Position numbers and translations under genes: made by a program. The notes under the pieces were generated by a model. The model saw nothing but the letters and a program-made list of their open reading frames with translations, was not told the DNA's origin and did no database searches. Shown in pieces: positions 36,810 to 44,180 of a stretch of DNA of 48,576 nucleotides. Numbering within the stretch: the first letter of the stretch is position 1; each line of letters begins with the position of its first letter. This DNA is from Desulfosporosinus hippei DSM 8344 (lineage in GTDB: Bacteria > Bacillota > Desulfitobacteriia > Desulfitobacteriales > Desulfitobacteriaceae): contig NZ_FNCP01000033.1 of the NCBI RefSeq assembly GCF_900100785.1, positions 1-48,576 on the forward strand, in the 5' to 3' direction.

Positions 36810-38042
36810 ATGGCTGAACCCATTAGAGTTAAAGATTTAGATCCTACCCTTAGAGAAGAAGTGGCTGGATTATTAAAAGGATATGATTTCTCTAACTGCC
36901 TTACTTGCGGTATGTGTACGGCTGGATGTAAGTACAGTGATTTAGTTGAGGATAATGACCCACGTAAGTTTATTCGTAAAGTTGCTCTAGGATTACGTGA
37001 AGAAGTGGAAAATGATCCTTTTGTCTGGAGCTGCAATATGTGTGAGCGATGTACTGTTGAATGCCCAATGGGCGTCAATATTGCAGCTCTCACAAGAGCT
37101 TTCCGTGGAAAAACTGCTATGCCTCCGGGTCACTTACAACACATTGCCGATGACCATATACGTACAGGTAACCAAATGGCAGTCGAACAACTTGATTATG
37201 ATGAAACTCTAGAATGGCTCGAAGAGGAACTCCAAAAAGAATTAAATGATCCAAACTACAAAATTCCTATCGACAAGCCGGATGCAGATTTCATGTTTGG
37301 CTTCAATGCCAGAGAGGTCAAGCATTACCCACACGAACTGCAAACGATCCTCCATGTCTTCTACGCAGCTAAAGCAAATTATACCCTGAGCAGCAAGCGT
37401 TGGGATGCTACTAATATCTGCCTGTTTACAGGTAAAAACGATGAGTTCCAAGAAATTTCCCGTCCGCTTTTTGAAGAAGTTGAACGTTTAAATGCTAAGG
37501 AATTAATCGTTACAGAATGTGGTCACGCATTCCGCTCGAGTAAAATGTTTCAGCGCAGCTTCTGGAAGGGAAAACAATTCCCTGTACGCCATATAGTTGA
37601 AATTTACGCTGATTGGATCAAGGAAGGCAGACTGAAACTGGATAAGAGCAAGAATCCTCTACCAGTGACCCTTCATGATCCTTGTAATACGGTTCGAAAA
37701 GAAGGAGTCTATGAACCACAGCGCTATGTTATTAAACATGTCGTCGAAGATTATCGCGAAATGAATCCAGAGGGCAAGTATAATATTTGTTGTGGAGCAG
37801 GAGGCGGAGCTTTAGCGGTTGCAGCTACAAAGCAACAGCGTATGGCTAAGGCTAAACCAAAAGTCGATCAATTAGTGGCAACCGGTGCTAAAATCGGATG
37901 TATCCCTTGCCACAACTGTATTGACCAGTTTAATGACATGAATAAATTCTATAAGCTGGGTATGAAGATGCACCATCTCAGTACTCTTATAGAGAATGCT
38001 TTAGTGCCTGATGATGCTCCTGAGGCTCCGGCAGCAGAGTAA
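36810..38042 (+). CDS. HdrC-HdrB fusion (heterodisulfide-reductase-like)
   Basis: A 410-residue fusion. The HdrC part has two [4Fe-4S] sites, C30/C33/C36/C40 and C75/C78/C81/C85. The HdrB/HdrD-like part has one complete CCG motif: C292 in LHDPCNTVRKEG, C327-C328-G329 in CCGAGGG, and C364-C367, that is CX34CCX35CXXC, which binds the non-cubane cluster that cleaves disulfides. The usual first CCG copy is degenerate; only C237 in TECGHAF remains. The true substrate is unknown because CoM and CoB are not bacterial thiols; DsrC-type trisulfide is one idea. ATG 36810 has GGAGGTG 9 nt upstream. A strong terminator follows, making this the last gene of the operon. Confidence 0.85.
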   Translation: MAEPIRVKDLDPTLREEVAGLLKGYDFSNCLTCGMCTAGCKYSDLVEDNDPRKFIRKVALGLREEVENDPFVWSCNMCERCTVECPMGVNIAALTRAFRGKTAMPPGHLQHIADDHIRTGNQMAVEQLDYDETLEWLEEELQKELNDPNYKIPIDKPDADFMFGFNAREVKHYPHELQTILHVFYAAKANYTLSSKRWDATNICLFTGKNDEFQEISRPLFEEVERLNAKELIVTECGHAFRSSKMFQRSFWKGKQFPVRHIVEIYADWIKEGRLKLDKSKNPLPVTLHDPCNTVRKEGVYEPQRYVIKHVVEDYREMNPEGKYNICCGAGGGALAVAATKQQRMAKAKPKVDQLVATGAKIGCIPCHNCIDQFNDMNKFYKLGMKMHHLSTLIENALVPDDAPEAPAAE

Positions 38043-38093
38043 CATAGGTCTATATGTTAGCTTAGTTTGATAAAGATCCTTTTTATAGATCGG

Positions 38094-38141
38094 AAAGCCC
38101 CGACAGCGGAATCATAATGACCGCATCGTCGGGGCTTTTTT
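38094..38141 (+). terminator. strong terminator of the hdr-flx operon
   Basis: AAAGCCCCGAC pairs with GTCGGGGCTTT, with an inner CGG/CCG stem, ending in TTTTTT. Confidence 0.9.
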
Positions 38142-38202
38142 GATATATTTGACTCCCCAGCCACTACTCTCTGGAGTAAGCAAGATAAAATCAATATTTA
38201 TA

Positions 38203-38233
38203 TTACACATTGCTCTTCAAGAAAGGGTATAAT
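38203..38233 (+). promoter_or_regulatory. possible promoter of the DegV gene
   Basis: A perfect TATAAT (38228-38233) with TTACAC (38203-38208) at 19-bp spacing, about 93 bp before the start codon. The -35 and spacing are poor. Confidence 0.35.
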
Positions 38234-38325
38234 ATAAATTAGAATCAAGCCTATTGACCGCAGCATAGTTACGGAAACTACCTGCCTATAAACGGATCTG
38301 AATAATTATGAAAGAGAGCTAAACA

Positions 38326-39186
38326 ATGGCAGTACAGATATTAACAGATAGTACAAGCTACTTACCTGAAGCCACCAGAAAAGAATTCAATATAAGATCA
38401 GTGTCTTTAAATCTTACCTTTGGAACTGACAGTCTTAGAGAAGTTGATATAGATAACCAGACTTTTTATCCAATGATGTCTGCGAAAGGGATCCCCATAT
38501 CTTCCCAGCCTTCAATTGGCGAACTCTATCAGGAAATGAAAAGTGTCGTAGAGACGGGGGATAGTCTATGCTGCATTTTTCTGTCTGCAGAGATGAGTGG
38601 TACTTTCTCAACAGGTCAAATTGTCAAGGCTATGGTATTAGAAAAGCATAAAGATGCCCAGATAGAGATTATTGATTCCAGATCAAACTGCATGCAACTT
38701 GGCTTTGCAGTGCTGTTAGCAGCAAGAGCCGCGCAAGCAGGAGAATCGCTTGAGCAAGTTAAGGAAGCTGCCTTAGATAATATTAGAAAAAGCAGGTTCA
38801 TATTTATTCCGGATAACCTAGAGTATTTAAAAAAAGGTGGCAGAATTGGAGGGGCTAGTGCTTTAATTGGCAACCTTTTTAAAATAATTCCTATCTTGAC
38901 AGTAGAAAATGGCAAGACAAATATACTTATGAAAGTTAGAACTAAAGGTAATGCTGTTCTGGCTATGGTTGAAAAGATGATGCAGGATATAAAAGAATAT
39001 GGTTTAGGAGAAATTATCGTTCACCATATCAATTGCCAGACAGAAGCAAGGGAACTTGCCAGAGTGATTAAGGAAAAAATCAACGTAGATCCTGAAGTAT
39101 TGGATATTGGACCAGTCATCGGTCTGCACGTCGGGCCCGGTGCAATCGGAATTGCTTATTATACAAAAATGCCAATGAGATCGTGA
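38326..39186 (+). CDS. DegV family fatty-acid-binding protein
   Basis: A 286-residue DegV/FakB-type protein. The N-terminal motif ILTDSTSYLP (residues 4-13), the stretch CIFLSAEMSGTFSTGQIV near 84-101, the IIDSRSNCMQLGF near 117-129, and IHVGPGAIGI-type end (GLHVGPGAIGIAYY near 267-280) are family hallmarks. DegV proteins hold a fatty acid in a deep pocket and present it to the kinase FakA; no fakA is nearby. It is a single gene between a terminator and the next small gene. Start ATG is preceded by GAAAGAGAG. Confidence 0.9.
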   Translation: MAVQILTDSTSYLPEATRKEFNIRSVSLNLTFGTDSLREVDIDNQTFYPMMSAKGIPISSQPSIGELYQEMKSVVETGDSLCCIFLSAEMSGTFSTGQIVKAMVLEKHKDAQIEIIDSRSNCMQLGFAVLLAARAAQAGESLEQVKEAALDNIRKSRFIFIPDNLEYLKKGGRIGGASALIGNLFKIIPILTVENGKTNILMKVRTKGNAVLAMVEKMMQDIKEYGLGEIIVHHINCQTEARELARVIKEKINVDPEVLDIGPVIGLHVGPGAIGIAYYTKMPMRS

Positions 39187-39242
39187 TATCCTGAATAGGA
39201 ATATGAAGTGAACCGAGTAATCTTTAAGAAAGAGGGATCCTA

Positions 39243-39470
39243 GTGTACGAGTATAAGGGCATTAAGTTTAAAAATGCTAATCCAAAGCATTCCGATGGTA
39301 CTAAAGCATGGAGCCAAGTGTGTAGAATTTGTGTATCTAACTATAAAATTAACCGCAGTATGCTGGAACCCGTTTGAAGTGGAACCTGTGGTGTGCAGGG
39401 TTGTACACGTCAAGCTAGTTTTTACATTAATTTTGAAGACGGAGAACTCATAGAAATAGATGATTTCTAA
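39243..39470 (+). pseudogene. small Cys-rich protein gene with in-frame UGA
   Basis: From GTG 39243 (after GAAAGAGGGA) the frame reads VYEYKGIKFKNANPKHSDG and on to CRIC, meets TGA at 39375, then continues without further stops for 30 codons (SGTCGVQGCTRQASFY, then FEDGELIEIDDF) to TAA at 39468. Both sides look like one 75-residue zinc-ribbon-like protein with Cys pairs C27/C30 and C49/C54. The simplest reading is a nonsense mutation, for example GGA (Gly) to TGA. The alternative is selenocysteine: a hairpin GTGTGC-AGGGTT-GTACAC (39391-39408) starts 13 nt after the UGA, and its 6-nt loop has G at position 2, as in bacterial SECIS models. I cannot decide between these. Confidence 0.6.
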
Positions 39471-39520
39471 ACTCTTAGGACTTGTGATACAATTAGAGTG
39501 AGGAGTAAGGAGGTCTTGAT

Positions 39521-39775
39521 ATGTCAAAATTCAGTAGAATAATTTGGTCCCTTGCGATTCTGTTAATTGTTAGCACAACGATTGTTTTTTCCTTTGGAGT
39601 CCTTATTGTCGGTGCAGTCACCCTGAGCCTATATGGATTATATCGACATTACTTCCCGAAAAAGAAATTTCCTAAACATAGTACAAGATCCCAGATGTAT
39701 ACCTTTGGAGAAGTTATCGATATAAGATCAGAAGAGGTTCATGAAACCATTAATCTAAAAAAATTTCCTAAATAG
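39521..39775 (+). CDS. small membrane protein of unknown function
   Basis: An 84-residue protein. One long hydrophobic stretch, or two tight helices, spans residues 8-42 (IIWSLAILLIVSTTIVFSF, then GVLIVGAVTLSLYGLY), followed by a basic segment RHYFPKKKFPKHSTR and a polar C-terminus. The ATG has AAGGAGG at good spacing, and a strong terminator follows, which supports a real gene. TACAAT near 39488 may be the -10 box. The family is not recognised. Confidence 0.65.
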   Translation: MSKFSRIIWSLAILLIVSTTIVFSFGVLIVGAVTLSLYGLYRHYFPKKKFPKHSTRSQMYTFGEVIDIRSEEVHETINLKKFPK

Positions 39776-39812
39776 CGTAAGCGATAATACCTTAGGCAAG
39801 CTTGATAACAGT

Positions 39813-39853
39813 AGCCGGATAGGTCAACGAAAGTTGATCTATCCGGCTTTTTT
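39813..39853 (+). terminator. strong rho-independent terminator
   Basis: AGCCGGATAGGTCAAC pairs with GTTGATCTATCCGGCT (one bulge) around a GAAA tetraloop, then TTTTTT. Confidence 0.9.
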
Positions 39854-39973
39854 ATTACGGGGGTCGATAATCTCGCTGAACATTTTTTTGTCTTTTCCTC
39901 GTGTTAGAGTTAAACCTATAAAATAAATGATTAAGACATAGCAGCATTATTATATGGAAAGAAGGTATCTATT

Positions 39974-40294
39974 ATGGCAGTTTCAAGAGTCGGTTTAGGT
40001 GAGTTTGGAAAAAGAAGTAGTTCGCGGGGAACGCAAAAATGGCCAGTACTAGCAAATACTTTTTTAATCTCCATGTCAATACTAACCGCTCTAGACCTTA
40101 TGCTCGCTTATTTAAGTGGTGACACCTTAGTAAATTACATAATATCCGTACTAATGGATTTAACAATTTCAGGCTTAGGATTAGTCTTTTGCAGAGATTT
40201 AGTAACAAATAGGGATCAAGAATCTAGGATATGTTTTTTAGCCTATATGGTATTTTTGTGGACATGTATTTCTGTTCTCAAATTAGTTTTCTGA
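39974..40294 (+). CDS. small three-helix membrane protein
   Basis: A 106-residue unknown protein. The first about 24 residues are polar and basic (GKRSSSRGTQK). Three hydrophobic segments follow at about 26-46, 52-72 and 86-105. No signal cleavage site or known motif is seen. The ribosome site GAAAGAAGG precedes the ATG. The next gene, a methyltransferase, begins 81 bp later, with no terminator between, so they may share a transcript. Confidence 0.6.
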   Translation: MAVSRVGLGEFGKRSSSRGTQKWPVLANTFLISMSILTALDLMLAYLSGDTLVNYIISVLMDLTISGLGLVFCRDLVTNRDQESRICFLAYMVFLWTCISVLKLVF

Positions 40295-40375
40295 TCCTTA
40301 ATAAAGGAAAGAACAAGTTTCAAGCAGGCTTGCTCCAGGAATATAATACCATATATTCTCAGAAGGAGGGCCACT

Positions 40376-41233
40376 ATGGAGTTAAGTCAAAACAAACGCG
40401 TGGCTGATATGAACTATTTCGAATTAATTGCTTGGCTTGGTATAGGCAGTTCTCATCCAGGAGGCTTTCCTGCCACCAAACAAAATCTAGCTGTCCTGCA
40501 AATCTTGCCCAATGATTATGTGCTTGATGCTGGATGTGGCAGTGGTCTCACCGCATGTTATTTAGCTAAAACAATTGGCTGCAAAGTTATGGGAATAGAT
40601 ATAAATTCTCAAATGATTGAAAAAGCGCGCATCAGGGCCGAAAAAGAGGGAGTATCTCATTTGGTCGAGTTCAATATTGCCAATGTTTATGAACTACCCT
40701 TTGCAGACAATAAATTTGATATTGTGATAGGAGAGTCAATTACAGTATTTTTAGATAAAGTAAAGGTTTATCGAGAATTCTTTAGAGTACTAAAGCCTGA
40801 GGGAAGAATAGCTGACTTGGAAATGGCCTTACTAAAGGAATTGCCGGTTAATCTTAGGCATCAAATGGAAGATTGTTTTGGTGCAGGAACCAATCCGTTA
40901 TCTTTTGAAGAGTGGCATAACTGTTTAGCAGAAGCCGGATTTCAGGATGTGGAAATTAAGAACCCCCAAGCCTTAAAGGATAATGGCAATATTGTTATGA
41001 ATGAGCTCAAAAAAGATTGGGTTTTAATTAAGGATCTCACCAATAAAATCAAAAGACAGCCCACTCTTTTGCCTAGATTGCAAAAGAATGCAGGCTTTAT
41101 GAAGCGTAACCGGAGTTACTTCGGATTTGGTCTAATTTACGGACGAAAACCTACGCCAGTAAAATTGGGATTTAAAGATTGGGTACGAAAAGTAATATTT
41201 AGAAAAAATCTAGCAGTGCTAAGTAGTATTTAA
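40376..41233 (+). CDS. SAM-dependent class I methyltransferase
   Basis: A 285-residue enzyme with the Rossmann-type SAM fold. Motif I is VLDAGCGSGLTACYLA (about residues 53-68), the acidic end of strand 2 is GIDINSQMI, and the post-motif region is LPFADNKFDIVIGES. The C-terminal third is longer than in minimal Methyltransf_11 proteins. The N-terminal MNYFELIAWLGIGSSHPGG is typical of a subgroup of unknown substrate. AGAAGGAGG precedes the ATG. An ATP-grasp gene follows after 81 bp; the two could act on the same small molecule. Confidence 0.85.
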   Translation: MELSQNKRVADMNYFELIAWLGIGSSHPGGFPATKQNLAVLQILPNDYVLDAGCGSGLTACYLAKTIGCKVMGIDINSQMIEKARIRAEKEGVSHLVEFNIANVYELPFADNKFDIVIGESITVFLDKVKVYREFFRVLKPEGRIADLEMALLKELPVNLRHQMEDCFGAGTNPLSFEEWHNCLAEAGFQDVEIKNPQALKDNGNIVMNELKKDWVLIKDLTNKIKRQPTLLPRLQKNAGFMKRNRSYFGFGLIYGRKPTPVKLGFKDWVRKVIFRKNLAVLSSI

Positions 41234-41314
41234 GCATTAATTAATTAAGAAAATGTATGGAATATGAGTATTTTGCCAATCCTATAGGGGCTTATAGGAG
41301 GTAAACATTTTACA

Positions 41315-42367
41315 ATGAATAATCAAGCTTTAAAGACAAACTCGGAGGAAACCACAACAAGAATCTATTTCAATCGTTGTTTTTCATCAACTCACAAAAT
41401 TATCCAAAGGTTTTTAGCAGACAATGATTCCAAAAAGTATGAACTTTATATTTCACACGTGTCACCCAATAGCTATTTGGAAGAAGTCGCTGATTATTTT
41501 GAAGTTGAGCCAGTTATCGATGGAAAGGACTATACAAACTATTGTTTGGACTTTTGTCAGAAACACAATATTAATGTTTTTATACCCAGGTATAATGTTT
41601 CGACATTGATTAAGTTTAAGGATCGCTTTGAAAATCTTGGGGTTAAAGTAATGTTTGTGGGGAACAGTGAAACTTATCAACTTCTTGATAATAAATTGAA
41701 AACTTATGAGGCTTTAAATAACAAAGATATTTTAGGAATTCCGAAATCTTTTTCTGTTAGAAATTACCTGGATTTTCAGATGGCCGAAGATCAAATATCT
41801 AAAATCGGAAATACTTGTTTGAAGCCAATCTCTGGAATAGGAGGAGATGGCTTCAAACTTATCATAGACACTATGTCAGAAGAGGATGAACTTTATAAAA
41901 CGACAAGTTCGACAATTGTTAAAGATAGAATCGTTAGGATATTAAAGAATTCGAATAATCTAAAACCATTTATGGTAATGGAATACTTAGAAGGTGACGA
42001 GTACTCTATTGATTGTTTAGCAAACAGGGGGGAACTGATCATAGCAATTCCCCGCAGAAAGCTAGACCTATATCGGCAGAACATTGAATATCGAGAAGAT
42101 CTCATTGAGCTGGCTCAAAAGCTCGCTAAAGAATTCTCCCTAAGTTATTTATTTAATATTCAAATCAAATACCATAGAGGAAAAGCTTATTTAATAGAAA
42201 TTAATACCCGCATGTCAGCCGGCATTCACAAATCCTGTTTTACAGGGGTGAACTTATTAGATCTAGGTATCAAGTTGCTCATGGGAAAAAAGGTTACAAC
42301 TCCAGATAATATTCGCTGGGGCTTTCAAATACGAACAACTGAAAATTATGAAATTGTCAATTTATAA
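41315..42367 (+). CDS. ATP-grasp ligase, substrate unknown
   Basis: A 350-residue protein of the ATP-grasp class (carboxylate-amine/thiol ligases). A pre-ATP-grasp domain occupies about 1-115. The ATP-binding part shows KPISGIGGDGFKL near 170 as the glycine-rich lid, MVMEYLEGDEYSIDCL near 220-236, and FNIQIKYHRGKAYLIEINTRMSAG near 282-306, where E and N are the metal-binding pair. The fold resembles carbamoyl-phosphate-synthase-like ligases that act on amino acids or sugars. The start has AGGAGGT at 41296-41302, a somewhat long 12-nt spacing. It is followed by a very long inverted repeat. Confidence 0.82.
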   Translation: MNNQALKTNSEETTTRIYFNRCFSSTHKIIQRFLADNDSKKYELYISHVSPNSYLEEVADYFEVEPVIDGKDYTNYCLDFCQKHNINVFIPRYNVSTLIKFKDRFENLGVKVMFVGNSETYQLLDNKLKTYEALNNKDILGIPKSFSVRNYLDFQMAEDQISKIGNTCLKPISGIGGDGFKLIIDTMSEEDELYKTTSSTIVKDRIVRILKNSNNLKPFMVMEYLEGDEYSIDCLANRGELIIAIPRRKLDLYRQNIEYREDLIELAQKLAKEFSLSYLFNIQIKYHRGKAYLIEINTRMSAGIHKSCFTGVNLLDLGIKLLMGKKVTTPDNIRWGFQIRTTENYEIVNL

Positions 42368-42383
42368 GCAAAAGATCAAGTGA

Positions 42384-42442
42384 TTCTAAGCCTCAGATGG
42401 AGTTTTCCTAATAGGAATACATACTCCATCTGAGGCTTAGAA
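42384..42442. repeat. perfect 20-bp inverted repeat (hairpin) after the ATP-grasp gene
   Basis: A 20-bp arm (42384-42403, TTCTAAGCCTC...) has its perfect complement at 42423-42442, and the 19-nt loop itself holds TTCC/GGAA. The structure is much longer than needed for a terminator and has no T run, so it may be a stability hairpin, a bidirectional block or a remnant of a small mobile repeat. Confidence 0.7.
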
Positions 42443-42463
42443 GAACTTATCCAGGGACGTTGC

Positions 42464-42509
42464 AGCCCTTATCTCCTACTTGTAGAGGATGGGAGATAAG
42501 ATAAGGGCT
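42464..42509. repeat. second inverted repeat with alternative pairings
   Basis: AGCCCTTATCT (42464-42474) is complementary to AGATAAGGGCT (42499-42509). A competing pairing CTTATCTCC with GGAGATAAG shares part of both arms, so two mutually exclusive hairpins can form. Confidence 0.6.
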
Positions 42510-42605
42510 GGTAGTCATCGGATAAACTCAGGAAGTGATCTATAAACAAAAAAACCATTGAGCTGGTCAATAGTTTAAACTGAAATACTATGTATGAAAA
42601 TATGT

Positions 42606-42693
42606 TGGTGCCGATGACCGGAATCGAACCGGTACGGATGTTAAGTCCGCGGGATTTTAAGTCCCGTGCGTCTGCCAGTTACGCCACATCGGC
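42606..42693 (-). tRNA. tRNA-Leu (anticodon UAA)
   Basis: On the minus strand the acceptor GCCGATG pairs with CATCGGC, followed by A and an encoded CCA. The anticodon loop CTTAAAA sits on a CGGGA/TCCCG stem and gives UAA. The long variable arm CGGACTTAACATCCG and the T-loop GGTTCGATTCC are typical of a class II leucine tRNA. Confidence 0.96.
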
Positions 42694-42715
42694 ATTTTAA
42701 TTAGAGGATGTTTTT

Positions 42716-42792
42716 TGGTGGGCCATCCGCGACTCGAACGCGGGACACCCTGATTAAAAGTCAGGTGCTCTAGCCGACTGAGCTAATGGCCC
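42716..42792 (-). tRNA. tRNA-Lys (anticodon UUU)
   Basis: On the minus strand the acceptor GGGCCAT pairs with ATGGCCC, followed by A and an encoded CCA. The D-arm TAGCTCAGTCGGCTAGAGCA, the anticodon loop CTTTTAA on CCTGA/TCAGG and the T-loop GTTCGAGTC are complete. It lies 22 bp upstream of tRNA-Leu and is probably co-transcribed with it. Confidence 0.96.
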
Positions 42793-43027
42793 ATTGATAT
42801 TGCAGAGACGATTTACATATTACAGAATAATCGCCTAAAAGTCAATGACATTCTTAGGAAATAGTTAGCATACATCCTTTCGTTAAAGTTTCAAGAGGGT
42901 TTTTACTCTTGCAATCGGTAAAATTCTAAGTATTCATATAGCGAGATTAAAACCTCACAAATGAAGGATTTTTTGGGGAAGGTTTGGTTAAAGTAACACA
43001 AGGTTTAAATATAGGGAGGAAAAATAA

Positions 43028-43147
43028 ATGGATGATTTAAAGAAATTGCAGAAATCTCAAGAGAAAACTCTAAAGAATAATCAGAATCAAGGTGAAGGAA
43101 ATCCGGATCGGAAACTCCCCAATAAACAACATAGTACCAACAAATAA
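43028..43147 (+). CDS. 39-residue hydrophilic peptide
   Basis: MDDLKKLQKSQEKTLKNNQ and a following Asn/Gln/Lys/Gly-rich tail, ending STNK. No hydrophobic stretch is present. The ATG follows a strong GGGAGGAAAA site, and a good terminator begins 8 bp after the stop, so a real small gene is likely. The composition resembles small acid-soluble or other minor spore proteins of Firmicutes, but no family motif can be claimed. Confidence 0.55.
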   Translation: MDDLKKLQKSQEKTLKNNQNQGEGNPDRKLPNKQHSTNK

Positions 43148-43154
43148 AATAATC

Positions 43155-43197
43155 TAGGGACAGATGTTTCGTGTGAGTACATCTAGTCCCTATTTTT
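43155..43197 (+). terminator. terminator of the small peptide gene
   Basis: TAGGGAC..AGATGT pairs with ACATCTA..GTCCCTA, followed by TTTTT. Confidence 0.8.
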
Positions 43198-43458
43198 ATG
43201 TGGAAGGTTATAGTAGCCAGCTAAAAGCTATTGTTAAGGAAGGGCTGATGACCGCTTGAAGAAGTGAGAGTCTCAAAACTAAAAAGACTCACTATTATTT
43301 TGTAGTATTATAATTACGTAGTATAATTAGTTAATAGAAATCTTTTTAATTCATAATCATTAACAAACCCTATCCTACATTTGAAAAAACATAGGAAATG
43401 GTGTATAAAGATGTAGGTATCCTATGTTGACCGAAAGCTTAGTAAGACCAATGTATGG

Positions 43459-43500
43459 TAGCACTGACGCTATTTTTGCATGTTCAGTGCTATTATTATT
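43459..43500 (+). terminator. terminator-like hairpin without an obvious gene
   Basis: TAGCACTGA pairs perfectly with TCAGTGCTA (43484-43492) around a 16-nt loop, followed by TTATTATT. No gene ends just before it. Confidence 0.45.
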
Positions 43501-43624
43501 CACGAACAAGCTTAATTTGTGGCTGTTTTAGTTAGTTTGCCAGCACTAACCCATAGATTGAAGATGTTATCATATCTAAATACTTCAACCATTGTTTTCC
43601 TTACCGAATTTACAAGCCGTAGTA

Positions 43625-43630
43625 TATAAT
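43625..43630 (+). promoter_or_regulatory. -10 box of the CBS gene
   Basis: A perfect TATAAT, with only a weak TTACCG (43601-43606) at 18-bp spacing. Transcription from here would start near 43637, which supports translation from ATG 43692 rather than from an earlier codon. Confidence 0.4.
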
Positions 43631-43691
43631 CTTAATGTTAGTGCGTAGTAAACTAGTAGTAGTATTGCATGGAAATGGAGAGAGCTTAGGA

Positions 43692-44117
43692 ATGAATGTG
43701 GCTTTTTTTCTGATACCCAAAAAGAATATCGTCTTTCTTAAAGAAGGTGCCACCATGCGCCAGGCTTTAGAGAGAATGGAATATCATAGTTATTCTGCTG
43801 TTCCACTTATTAATGACGAAGGGAAATACGTTGGAACAATAACTGAAGGGGATCTACTCTGGAAGTTGAAAAATACTCCCGGTCTGACTTTCCAAAATAC
43901 TGAGGATATTCGTTTGAGCGAAGTTAAGCAACATGTTCAAAATATACCTGTTACGATTAATGCCCAAATGGAGGATTTAATTTCCAGAGCCGTTGTTCAG
44001 AACTTTGTGCCTGTAGTTGACGATCAAGAAGTTTTCATTGGTATTGTACGTCGTCGAGAAATGATAGAATACTGCTCTAAACTCTTAGTTCAACGAAATA
44101 AATTTAACGATAACTAA
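43692..44117 (+). CDS. CBS-pair domain protein
   Basis: A 141-residue cytoplasmic protein made of one CBS pair. CBS1 contains TMRQALERMEYHSYSAVPLINDEGKYVGTITEGDLLWKL (split about residues 20-58), and CBS2 has INAQMEDLISRAVVQNFVPVVDDQEVFIGIVRRREMIEY. CBS pairs bind adenine nucleotides and tune a partner; this free-standing form is common in Clostridia, usually beginning MNxAFFLxPK as here. The start at ATG 43692 follows GGAGAGA by 7 nt. An earlier ATG (43635) in frame would add 19 atypical residues. Confidence 0.85.
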   Translation: MNVAFFLIPKKNIVFLKEGATMRQALERMEYHSYSAVPLINDEGKYVGTITEGDLLWKLKNTPGLTFQNTEDIRLSEVKQHVQNIPVTINAQMEDLISRAVVQNFVPVVDDQEVFIGIVRRREMIEYCSKLLVQRNKFNDN

Positions 44118-44180
44118 TGTTGATGATTATTTTCTAGAATTACTGTATTAATAGATGTAGAAATGGAAGGGTGTAATCAA

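Larger units (their letters stand above)
43198..43691. other. 494-bp region before the CBS gene
   Basis: No convincing gene. It holds a hairpin (43459-43492) and a -10 box (43625-43630). AT-rich sequence near 43300-43330 contains two overlapping TATAAT-like words on the + strand (TATTATAATTA and AGTATAATTAG), which may be a promoter for an unrecognised short RNA ending at the hairpin. Confidence 0.35.
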
